A stretch of 8,714 nt of DNA from Anaerolineae bacterium (lineage in GTDB: Bacteria > Chloroflexota > Anaerolineae > JAFGEY01). Numbering within the stretch: position 1 is the stretch's first letter; each line of letters opens with the position of its first letter. Location: contig JAFGJF010000631.1 of the NCBI GenBank assembly GCA_016929205.1, positions 1 to 8,714 of the forward strand, in the 5' to 3' direction. Made by a program: the position numbers and the translations under genes. Of the stretch, positions 1-6,785 are shown one piece after another. Below the pieces are notes generated by a model. It saw nothing but the letters and a program-made list of their open reading frames with translations, had not been told where the DNA came from and ran no database searches.

Positions 1-2583
1 CTGACCGCCGGACTTGCGCTGGGGTGGGGATTGTTTTTTGCCATCGCCCAGGGCGGCACACCCGGACCGGATCGTCTCCTCATCGCGGCAGCGGCCCTGG
101 CTGCGACCGCACTCGCCCTTTACATCCTGGGCAGCGGGCTGGCGCGGCAGTCCGCTTGGGGCAGCACGATCGCGACATTTGCCACGATCGTGCTCATGAT
201 CGGCAGTGTGATCGGCGCGATGTTGTTTGGCAAGGCAGCACACAGCGAACGCGCCGGCATCCCCAATCTGGACATCGACTTGACGCCCATCTCTGCGCCA
301 CCGACCGCGCCGTTGAGCGTTTCCGTTTCCGTGCCTGCCGCGACACTGCTTCAGGAACGGCCCTGGCTAGATCAGAACTGGGAAACGTTATACTGGCATT
401 CCCCAGCTTACACCAACCGCCTGGGTTCGGCGACGCTCGCAATACCGGTTGCCCAAACGTCGCAGTTTTTTGTGCGGGCCACCACGCTGCAAGGCCAACG
501 TGCCCTTGCTCAAGCCCGGTTCGACGTGCACACGCCCCTCGTCATCGAGGCTGAACTGCCGGCCTCACTTACCGTCGGTGACGCATACGAGATTCCCATT
601 TCCGTCAATGCCATCCAACCTTTTTCCCAAACGGTCCAGATGACCGTCACCCAGGCTGCGTGGTTCCGGATGCCGACTCGAACCACAGGCAATCAAACGA
701 TCGACGTGCCGGCCAACGAGCGCGCACGCTTTTCGGTGCCGATTCAGGTGCGCGAGTATGGCGCACAAACGATCGAGATCACCTCAAACACGCAAACGGC
801 CGGGCAAACGATTTCCCGCCCGGTTCAGGTCTTGCCGGATGGCCAGCCGGTCATTCGCCATTACAACCGGCAAACAAACGAATTGGACACCTACAAGATT
901 CGCATCCCCTGGGCTGCGGTTCGAGGCACTGATCGCATCGCCGTGCGTGTCTATCCGGGCTGGTCCAGCATCCTGGCCGAGGGGCTGCAAACCGCTCTGG
1001 CCCACCGCGGCCTGGGTGAATGGGTTTCACGTCAAGCGATCTCGCCCACCCTGGTCTCGCCATCCATCCCTTACCCGACGCCCTTTGCCGGGGACGCGTT
1101 GGCCCAACTTGTGGCTGAAACAAACCACCTGCTGCTGCTCCGAGAGTATCTGATCCTGAACCAGAAATGGACGGCACATTTGGAGGCACAGATCGAGCGG
1201 GTACTGGCGCTCAACGGGCAGCGACTTTTGACCTTTGAGGCCGACCGGGATGGTTTTTCGACCTTTGGCCAATCAGACGGGGATCTGATCCAGACCGCGT
1301 CTGCCTTGGCGAGCCTGAGCAAGCTGGAGACGATCGATCCACACATCGTCGAGCGCATAGCAGCTTCATTGCTCGCCAGGCAGACCAGCAACGGGACCTG
1401 GCGTCCGTCAGAGCTGCCTGCTGGCTGGCAGCAACTGCCACGCCCGGACCTGCCGTTCACGGCGTATGTCACCTGGGTCCTGATCGACGCCGGGTACGGC
1501 AACAAACCAGGCGTGCAGGCTGCCGTGGCGTACCTGGATCGCTATCAAGATCAGGCACAGGATCCCTATACGCTGGCCTTGGCTGTGAACGCCCTGGCTG
1601 CTTATCGCGACGCCGGTCAAAGCAGTATATCGGAAAACGAGGCGCTGACGCTCGCAACTGCACGCCTTGTCGACATGGCCGGCACTCAAGAAGGGCTTGC
1701 CGTATGGCACGATAGACTGCCAACGTTTAGCGGCGCGCTCGATGACGCAGCCGATGTGGAACGCACCGCGCTGGCAACCCTGGCCTTGCTGCGTGCACGA
1801 GCAGAATCCGATCTGATCGTCCAGGGACTGGCGCTGCTGGCTGACAGCCGCGACGCGCTTGGTACGTGGGGCTCGCCGCATACAACGTATTGGGCGCTGA
1901 GCGCGTTTGCCGCAGCCCTGCAAAACGCCCCGGGTCCAGTTTTGCCCGCACAAGAGGCTGCGGTCAAGGTCTCGGTGGGTGCGCTGGGCTCGGATGATCA
2001 AGATGTCTCCAAGACGATCATCATCCCTGCCCACAGCGAGGGCGGCACGGTGTACCACTTTAATTTTGACGCTCCGGCCAAAGGGTACAATGACGTCCAG
2101 ATCGAGGTCAGCGGCGGGCCAATCTTTTATCAACTGATTGTCGAATACGTGCTGCCCTGGAACCAGGTACCACCTCCCGAGCCGGAAGAAGAACGGGTCT
2201 CGTTGGCCTTGAGCTACGATCGCACCGCCATAGACGTCGGGCAGATGGTGGTGATAACGGCAGGGATCAATCTGAATCGCCCCGGTGTGGCCCCGCTGGT
2301 CATGGTAAACCTGGGCTTGCCGCCCGGCGTCGAACCGATCATGCAGGAATGGCAAGAGATGCTCGAAACAGGGCTTGTCGCCCACTATGAGCGCACGGAA
2401 ACACACATTCGCGCCTACCTGACCGACCTATCGAGCGAGAAACCGGCAAACCTGGTCTACCGGCTGAAAGGCAAAACGCCTTGCGCCGTACTCACGCAGC
2501 CCACCTGGGCGCTAGATATCGCCAATCCGCAGCAGCCAACCTGGAGAGAACCGGTCAAAATCGAGATAAAAGAGCCACAATGA
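1..2583 (+). CDS. Alpha-2-macroglobulin family protein, membrane-anchored, thioester-less (5' end outside window)
   Basis: Frame 1 is open from base 1, so the start lies upstream; 860 residues are visible. Numbering from base 1, three hydrophobic segments (about 1-17, 25-46 and 52-74) are followed by a Pro/Thr/Ser linker. A macroglobulin core begins near residue 118, with ETLYWHSP at 128-135 matching the ETW/ETLYW signature of the A2M domain, then a further MG-like beta domain to about 285. An alpha/alpha-toroid-like region (about 320-665) with repeated helices such as DPYTLALAVNAL resembles the thioester domain. A PPPEPEEE linker near 723-731 leads to a C-terminal beta domain resembling the receptor-binding MG domain, with the phrase LGLPPGVEP. 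The family inhibits or traps proteases outside the cytoplasmic membrane. The thioester signature is replaced by GLGEW (337-341), so covalent trapping is unlikely. Its stop overlaps the next gene by 4 bp. The family assignment is firm; the biological role is inferred. Confidence 0.85.
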   Translation: MTAGLALGWGLFFAIAQGGTPGPDRLLIAAAALAATALALYILGSGLARQSAWGSTIATFATIVLMIGSVIGAMLFGKAAHSERAGIPNLDIDLTPISAPPTAPLSVSVSVPAATLLQERPWLDQNWETLYWHSPAYTNRLGSATLAIPVAQTSQFFVRATTLQGQRALAQARFDVHTPLVIEAELPASLTVGDAYEIPISVNAIQPFSQTVQMTVTQAAWFRMPTRTTGNQTIDVPANERARFSVPIQVREYGAQTIEITSNTQTAGQTISRPVQVLPDGQPVIRHYNRQTNELDTYKIRIPWAAVRGTDRIAVRVYPGWSSILAEGLQTALAHRGLGEWVSRQAISPTLVSPSIPYPTPFAGDALAQLVAETNHLLLLREYLILNQKWTAHLEAQIERVLALNGQRLLTFEADRDGFSTFGQSDGDLIQTASALASLSKLETIDPHIVERIAASLLARQTSNGTWRPSELPAGWQQLPRPDLPFTAYVTWVLIDAGYGNKPGVQAAVAYLDRYQDQAQDPYTLALAVNALAAYRDAGQSSISENEALTLATARLVDMAGTQEGLAVWHDRLPTFSGALDDAADVERTALATLALLRARAESDLIVQGLALLADSRDALGTWGSPHTTYWALSAFAAALQNAPGPVLPAQEAAVKVSVGALGSDDQDVSKTIIIPAHSEGGTVYHFNFDAPAKGYNDVQIEVSGGPIFYQLIVEYVLPWNQVPPPEPEEERVSLALSYDRTAIDVGQMVVITAGINLNRPGVAPLVMVNLGLPPGVEPIMQEWQEMLETGLVAHYERTETHIRAYLTDLSSEKPANLVYRLKGKTPCAVLTQPTWALDIANPQQPTWREPVKIEIKEPQ

Positions 2584-3743
2584 ACTATATCGGCTCCAAA
2601 TACAGCCTGCTAGAGGAAATTGAAAGCGTTTTGGACGACAACGACGTGCCCCGAGATGGCGTCGCCCTCGATCTGTTCGCCGGAACAGGCGCAGTCGCCC
2701 AATTGCTCAAACGCCGCGGACACGTCGTCTATGCCAACGATTGGCAACGCTATGCCTACGTCACCAACGTAGCCTTGATCGAGCACAACGCATTGCCCAC
2801 GTTCGACCGGCTGCTGGCGGATCCACTGTGGAACAAACACATCCAGCAGACCACGTGCTGCGAGACCGTCGCCTACTCGATCGAAAAACGCGCCAAGCTG
2901 GACGCCAATCTACCTGCCACACGGGTACAAGCTTATTTGAACCATATACCGGGCAAGCACGGGTTATTTTACGAAGCATATTGCCAGGGTGGTGAGGGCG
3001 GAAGGATCTACTTTGCACGAGAAAATGGGCGGCGCATTCAGGCCATACGCGATCAGATCGAGGCATGGAGCGATGCTGCCTTGATCTCGGCCGAGGAAAA
3101 AGCCTGGCTGGTGGCCTGTCTCATCGAATCCGCCGACCGGGTGGCCAACACGGCCTCGGTGTACGGCGCTTACTTGAAACATGTCAAAAAGTCGGCGCAA
3201 AAGCCGCTCACGTTAGTGGCTTTGCAGCCCATATTATCCGCTCACCCTGCTCAACAGCACCACGTTTTCTGCCAGGACAGCCTGACCCTATTGAGCCAGT
3301 TTTCTCCTGGCCAACTTGGCTTAACCTACATCGATCCGCCGTACAACCATCGCCAATATGCGTCCAACTATCACATTCTGGAAACGATCGCCCGTTGGGA
3401 TCTGGATCAGTTCGAACCGCGCGGCGTGACCGGCCTGCGCGACGCCGAACAACAACGCTCTGATTTTTGTAGACGCAGCGCGGTCGAGGCCGGGTTCAGA
3501 AGACTCTTTGAACGAGTAAACTCGGAATTTCTGCTCTTTTCATACAACAACGAGGGATTGCTTGCAGAGGAAAAATTGCTCGCGTTATTTGACACCTTTT
3601 GCACAGATGTGCAATTCAAAAGAATCAAGTTCAAGCGCTTCCGTGCCGATGTCGACCATAAAAACCGGGTGTACAAGGCCGATCACACGCACGAGTTTCT
3701 GGTATTGGGCAAGCCCATCTCTGCACGGATCAAGCACGTTTAA
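2580..3743 (+). CDS. D12-class N6-adenine DNA methyltransferase (orphan)
   Basis: A 387-residue protein that should transfer a methyl group from S-adenosylmethionine to the N6 of adenine in DNA. NYIGSK (2-7) is motif X, DLFAGTG (31-37) is the SAM-binding motif I, and DPPY (252-255) is catalytic motif IV, followed by an NYHxLETIA segment. The order X, I, target recognition, IV is that of alpha-class (Dam-like) enzymes. About 215 residues separate motifs I and IV, and the protein is longer than a typical 260-300-residue Dam. ATG 2580 is chosen because the protein then begins at motif X; an in-frame extension to 2481 would lie inside the preceding gene and adds no family sequence. A weak AAAGAG about 6 nt upstream may serve as the RBS, and the ATGA overlap suggests translational coupling. 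No restriction endonuclease is visible, so it may be a solo methylase. Its target sequence cannot be read from the protein. Confidence 0.9.
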   Translation: MNYIGSKYSLLEEIESVLDDNDVPRDGVALDLFAGTGAVAQLLKRRGHVVYANDWQRYAYVTNVALIEHNALPTFDRLLADPLWNKHIQQTTCCETVAYSIEKRAKLDANLPATRVQAYLNHIPGKHGLFYEAYCQGGEGGRIYFARENGRRIQAIRDQIEAWSDAALISAEEKAWLVACLIESADRVANTASVYGAYLKHVKKSAQKPLTLVALQPILSAHPAQQHHVFCQDSLTLLSQFSPGQLGLTYIDPPYNHRQYASNYHILETIARWDLDQFEPRGVTGLRDAEQQRSDFCRRSAVEAGFRRLFERVNSEFLLFSYNNEGLLAEEKLLALFDTFCTDVQFKRIKFKRFRADVDHKNRVYKADHTHEFLVLGKPISARIKHV

Positions 3744-3787
3744 ATCACGACGCTATCTGGAAAAATAAGGACGGGCAGTTTACAGAT
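3744..3787. other. Convergent intergenic gap without recognisable terminator
   Basis: These 44 bases separate the convergent methyltransferase and flavodoxin stop codons. I see no GC-rich hairpin followed by a T run on either strand. Transcripts from the two sides may therefore overlap or end by another mechanism. Confidence 0.5.
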
Positions 3788-4291
3788 CTAGCCCGACAGC
3801 AAAGGATACACTTTTTGTGCCCAGGCGCGGATTGCATCCCAATCGCGAAAATCGCCCTGATCGAGATTCATCATTCGTATCATCAGGCGCGTAAAAAGGG
3901 GCAGCTTGATGTACTCCATCACCCCGGCAAAGTGCCCTTCCTGGACCGGCGAGACGATCTCGCGCAGTGGAGCCAGGTATTCCTCAACCGGCTGGCGCTG
4001 TTCCGGATCGGTTTCCTTGACCGCCAGGCAAACACAAAAGAAGGCAACGGGCATGCTGGCCAACGCGTCGCGGTGTGTTTCCACAAAACGCTTCGTTTCG
4101 GGCAGGCATGCGCCAACGCGAATAGCCGTCCCCACGATCGCCGCCCGGTAGGGACTCACGTCCTTAACGGCGTCCACCGGATGCACATCCACCTCGGCAC
4201 CCGCCTCACGCAGCACGTCGCCTACAGCCTGAGCCACCTCGGCAGTGGAGCCACATTTGGTGGCATAGGCGATCAAGATTCTTTCTGCCAT
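3788..4291 (-). CDS. Flavodoxin-domain protein, HemG (protoporphyrinogen oxidase)-like
   Basis: A 167-residue soluble protein with a flavodoxin fold. The N-terminal ILIAYATKCGST (5-16) is the beta1/P-loop that holds the FMN phosphate, comparable to the ST-x-x-G-x-T loop of HemG. GTAIRVG and MPVAFFCVCL match in position the GASIRYG and MPSAFYSVNL blocks of Escherichia coli HemG as I remember it. The C-terminal MEYIKLPLFTRLMIRMMN...DFRDWDAI block matches the HemG segment ending in a DW motif. HemG oxidises protoporphyrinogen IX to protoporphyrin IX with quinone, but many bacterial relatives are unassigned flavodoxins, so no symbol is given. ATG 4291 is chosen because AGGA (4299-4302) lies 7 nt upstream and the family N-terminus begins there. 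The in-frame extension to 4453 would run into the preceding gene. It is the last gene of the sigma-factor cluster. Confidence 0.8.
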   Translation of the reverse strand: MAERILIAYATKCGSTAEVAQAVGDVLREAGAEVDVHPVDAVKDVSPYRAAIVGTAIRVGACLPETKRFVETHRDALASMPVAFFCVCLAVKETDPEQRQPVEEYLAPLREIVSPVQEGHFAGVMEYIKLPLFTRLMIRMMNLDQGDFRDWDAIRAWAQKVYPLLSG

Positions 4292-4298
4292 GTTTTGA

Positions 4299-4350
4299 TC
4301 CTGGTCAAGATTGGTCAGGCTGTCCAGTGAGAACAGCCTGACCAGGACAG
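4299..4350 (-). promoter_or_regulatory. Alternative hairpins upstream of the flavodoxin gene
   Basis: A perfect inverted repeat pairs 4312-4323 with 4333-4344 (12 bp, 9-nt loop) in the gap between the membrane-protein stop and the flavodoxin start. A competing 9-bp pairing joins 4339-4347 with 4299-4307, which includes the AGGA ribosome binding site of the flavodoxin gene. A third, 6-bp pairing joins 4320-4325 with 4345-4350. No T run follows on the minus strand, so it is not a standard terminator. The pairings are visible in the sequence; a regulatory role is inference. Confidence 0.5.
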
Positions 4351-4355
4351 CGTGC

Positions 4356-5516
4356 TTATTCGGCGTCGTCGATTTGTTCCAGATCTTCGACCTTGACCTC
4401 GACGAACTCGGATTCCTGTTCATCGCTTTCAACCTCTTGATCGCCGACGTCAATCGCCCGCAACTCGCGATAGGTCAGCGTCCAGGCCGTCGAATGATAT
4501 ATCGTGGCAAAGGTCGCGAAAACGATATTCGGCAAGCCAATGACGACGATCATCACCAGGATAAAGAGGATCCCGCCGGTGATGCCACCCGCGATCGGCG
4601 CGCTGGCCAGCCAGGCAATGAGACCACCCACCGTCAACGAAGGCAGACCTGCGACCAACAGAGCGACAAACACCAGTGGCAGATTGACGATAAACAGGAC
4701 GATCCCCCAGGCGATGCCCAAACCGAGCATCAACAGATACTGCAACACGGCCGCCCACAAGTTGCGACGGACAAGCCCGACGGCCTCCTTGATCGCATCC
4801 ACGGGGCTCGCACGCTCAACGATACAGATGCGGAAGGCGACCTCGCTCACCAACGAAATGATCAGGCGCAACGCCACCCCAATCAGGAACAAAGGCAGCA
4901 TCAACACGATGGCGATAAAAACGGCGGCAATGATGAAAGCAATGGCTGCAGCCACCGCGCCCCCGGCATTCTGGTTGGCGATCGATACACCCAGGACAAT
5001 GAGCACAACGACCAGTGCCGTTGCGATCAACATCCCCAGCAGCGTAAGCAGGATAAAAGGCAGCTTTAGGATCAGATTGGTCAAAAAGAGAGTGAACGCA
5101 GAGCGCGACCACCCCAGACGCAACCCGTCCCAAAAGCCCACCTTTTCGTCGTTCTCTTCGTGGCGCTGCACCATCTCGATCAACGACGTGCGCGTAACGT
5201 AACGCAAAATCGCTTTGATGATCCCGATCACGATGACCAGAACGATGATCACGGCCACGACGATCAAGATCGTGATTACAATCGGGGCCGTCTTTTCCCA
5301 TGCTTGATCCCAATTCCGAAAACCAGGCTCACCGAACTGCCACTCGTCCCCACCATTACCGCCGCCTCCCGACGAACCGCCGCTACTCGGCGCTCCTCCG
5401 TTGAATCCCGAACCAACCGCGCCGCCGGCCAGGACGAGAACCAGGCCGATCAACCACAGCGCCCGATACTTCCACACAATATCCCAGGCACGTTTCAAAA
5501 TTTTGAAATGATCCAT
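4356..5516 (-). CDS. Polytopic membrane protein with Gly-rich loop and acidic C-terminal tail
   Basis: A 386-residue protein of unknown function. A short amphipathic N-terminus (DHFKILKRAWDIVWKYRALW) resembles those of the uncharacterised polytopic proteins encoded next to ECF sigma operons in Chloroflexota. The first hydrophobic segment is at about 19-36. It is followed by a low-complexity Gly/Ser stretch (about 38-56), a segment at 77-104, a hydrophilic region with RHEENDEK, then several long Ile/Val/Leu/Ala segments (about 151-180, 186-221, 255-290, 296-338). The last 30 residues are strongly acidic and probably cytoplasmic. No catalytic motif is recognisable. ATG 5516 is chosen over TTG 5525 because AGGAG (5526-5530) lies 9 nt before the ATG, whereas the TTG would abut it. 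The anti-sigma gene ends 32 bp upstream, so the two are probably cotranscribed. The protein could sense or respond to envelope stress, but this is inferred only from position. Confidence 0.75.
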   Translation of the reverse strand: MDHFKILKRAWDIVWKYRALWLIGLVLVLAGGAVGSGFNGGAPSSGGSSGGGGNGGDEWQFGEPGFRNWDQAWEKTAPIVITILIVVAVIIVLVIVIGIIKAILRYVTRTSLIEMVQRHEENDEKVGFWDGLRLGWSRSAFTLFLTNLILKLPFILLTLLGMLIATALVVVLIVLGVSIANQNAGGAVAAAIAFIIAAVFIAIVLMLPLFLIGVALRLIISLVSEVAFRICIVERASPVDAIKEAVGLVRRNLWAAVLQYLLMLGLGIAWGIVLFIVNLPLVFVALLVAGLPSLTVGGLIAWLASAPIAGGITGGILFILVMIVVIGLPNIVFATFATIYHSTAWTLTYRELRAIDVGDQEVESDEQESEFVEVKVEDLEQIDDAE

Positions 5517-5548
5517 GTCAAACAACTCCTTTCACTCTATGCATTCGG

Positions 5549-6097
5549 TCAGACACGCTGCTTTTGTGTCGAACGCCACAGCAACCCTACCCAACCGGCA
5601 TACGGTAAAAATGTAAGAAACAAGACAAAATACAAAACTAGACGAACTAGTAGATTCACCAACCCGATCGAAGACGATACGAGCAGATCCCCCCAAATCG
5701 TTTGTGGATCGACAGAGGGCGCCAACGATTCCACAATCTCGACCCCACTCCATCCCAGCACGGTCACGAGCAAGATCAACAAGGCAACAATCGCCTGCAA
5801 AATGACCAGGGCCGTGCCCAAGCCGACAGGAACTGCATACCAGAACCAGGCATGGTACGGCGACCGCGTCTTTTTCCGGTGCGCAACCTTGAGCATGACC
5901 TGAGCTCGAAATGTCTCGGCCGGCGTCAATGCATCGGGCAATGCATAATCCGCGATCACATTCGATAGATGTTGCAGCCTGGATAACGCTGCCCGGCAGT
6001 CGGCGCAACCGCTCAAATGTGACTCGACCTGCTGCCGGCGCCACACAGGCAATTCATTGTCATAGTATTCAGCAAGTAAATCGGTGACGTGCTGCAT
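5549..6097 (-). CDS. Membrane-bound anti-sigma factor with zf-HC2 zinc finger
   Basis: A 182-residue protein expected to bind and hold inactive the ECF sigma factor encoded just upstream. The N-terminal cytoplasmic part carries the ZAS-type motif H27-x3-C31-x2-C34 in the context VESHLSGCADCR, typical of zinc-binding anti-sigma domains. Two long hydrophobic segments (about 86-115 and 138-170) anchor it in the membrane with a short loop between them (ESLAPSVDPQTIWGD), so no large extracytoplasmic sensor domain is present. A basic stretch HRKKTR (73-78) precedes the first membrane segment, as expected for an inside-positive orientation. The start ATG 6097 has AGGGAG (6106-6111) 8 nt upstream, lying within the last codons of the sigma gene. 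The intergenic gap is 4 bp, indicating one operon. The partner pairing is inferred from adjacency and is the standard arrangement for this family. Confidence 0.88.
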   Translation of the reverse strand: MQHVTDLLAEYYDNELPVWRRQQVESHLSGCADCRAALSRLQHLSNVIADYALPDALTPAETFRAQVMLKVAHRKKTRSPYHAWFWYAVPVGLGTALVILQAIVALLILLVTVLGWSGVEIVESLAPSVDPQTIWGDLLVSSSIGLVNLLVRLVLYFVLFLTFLPYAGWVGLLWRSTQKQRV

Positions 6098-6101
6098 CCC
6101 T

Positions 6102-6677
6102 TCAACTCCCTTGGCTCATAAACTCGCCCAACTCGATTTGTAAGCGGCGACGTGCATCGTTGATACGCGATTTGACCGTGCCGACGGGAATGGTTAATGT
6201 GTCAGCAATCTCTTTGTACGACAACCCTTCGTATTCGCGAAGCACCAACGCCGCCCGGCTCTGTGCTGGCAGTCTCATTATCGCTCGGCGAACGACAGCC
6301 GCACGTTCGTCCTGCAGCGCAGTGCGCTCCGGCCCATGGTGCGCGTCCGCAAGCGGCAACGTGTCTATATCGGCCGTTGGCTTTTTCTTGCGCAACTCAT
6401 CGATAGTCAGATTGGCGGCGATCCGGCACAGCCAGCCGCGAAAATTGCCGTCGTGGCGAAAGCTATGCATTTTCTCCCAGATACGGATAAACGTCAATTG
6501 GGCCACGTCTTCGGCCAACATCGCATCTCCACAAATCCGGTACGCCACACCAATCGCTACCTTGCGGTAGCGGAGCACCAACGTGCCGAACGCAGCATTG
6601 TTACCGCCCAGGCTCGATAGAATCAGTTCGTCGTCCGTCTGTGTTGCCAACTCGCTCACCGTGTGTTTTCCACTCAC
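6102..6677 (-). CDS. ECF (group 4) RNA polymerase sigma factor
   Basis: A 191-residue sigma factor that directs RNA polymerase to a dedicated regulon, probably kept inactive by the adjacent anti-sigma factor. Region 2 spans about 24-98, with AEDVAQLTFIRIWEKM (55-70) and FRGWLCRIAANLTIDELRKKK (79-99), the usual core-binding and -10-recognition helices. Region 4 spans about 127-180, with RLPAQSRAALVLREYEGLSY (135-154) and the helix-turn-helix KEIADTLTIPVGTVKSRI (155-172) that reads the -35 element. There is no region 1.1 or 3, as expected for ECF factors. The start is uncertain. GTG 6677 lies only about 3 nt downstream of the predicted start site from the proximal promoter, whereas GTG 6659 would leave a short leader with a weak GAGTGG. 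Both keep the conserved domains. Two promoter-like repeats upstream suggest autoregulation. Confidence 0.92.
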   Translation of the reverse strand: MSGKHTVSELATQTDDELILSSLGGNNAAFGTLVLRYRKVAIGVAYRICGDAMLAEDVAQLTFIRIWEKMHSFRHDGNFRGWLCRIAANLTIDELRKKKPTADIDTLPLADAHHGPERTALQDERAAVVRRAIMRLPAQSRAALVLREYEGLSYKEIADTLTIPVGTVKSRINDARRRLQIELGEFMSQGS

Positions 6678-6681
6678 TTGA

Positions 6682-6717
6682 CGATCATACGTGTGTCAGG
6701 TCGACTTTGTTCGATTT
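6682..6717 (-). promoter_or_regulatory. Proximal ECF-type promoter, copy 1 of a tandem pair
   Basis: On the minus strand the unit reads AAATCGAACAAA (6717-6706), 9 nt, then ACACACGTAT (6696-6687). GAAC in the upstream block and CGTAT in the downstream block resemble ECF-type -35 and -10 elements (compare GAAC...CGTA in well-studied ECF promoters). The block spacing is identical to the distal copy. The predicted transcription start is near 6680, just before the sigma gene. Promoter activity is inferred from conservation and position. Confidence 0.55.
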
Positions 6718-6749
6718 CAACAAAAAAGACTGCTCGGCCCACCACTCCG

Positions 6750-6776
6750 TCTCGAGGTGCTCACATCACCTCGAGA
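6750..6776. repeat. Perfect 10-bp inverted repeat between the two promoters
   Basis: TCTCGAGGTG (6750-6759) pairs with CACCTCGAGA (6767-6776) across a 7-nt loop. The flanking CGGCC (6735-6739) and GGCCG (6780-6784) could extend the stem beyond an internal loop. No T run follows on either strand, so it is more likely an operator or a leader hairpin of the distal transcript than a terminator. Function unknown. Confidence 0.6.
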
Positions 6777-6785
6777 ACAGGCCGA

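Noticed and set aside
1408..2406. 332-codon open frame on the minus strand
   Set aside because: It lies wholly inside the macroglobulin gene, has no recognisable domain and looks like an antisense shadow of GC-rich coding sequence.
2481..2579. Upstream extension of the methyltransferase reading frame
   Set aside because: It would sit inside the macroglobulin gene, and the protein family begins at MNYIGSK; the ATGA overlap explains the true start.
2829..2840. GAACAAAC on the plus strand resembling the -35-like block
   Set aside because: Internal to the methyltransferase gene, and I saw no ACGTAT at the required distance; chance match.
4311..5069. 252-codon open frame on the plus strand, very hydrophilic (Gln/Asp/Arg-rich)
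   Set aside because: It is the antisense of the Ile/Val/Leu-rich membrane protein; the odd composition is explained by the complementary codons.
6750..6776. Inverted repeat considered as a terminator
   Set aside because: No T run follows on either strand; a much better terminator lies at 6836-6862.
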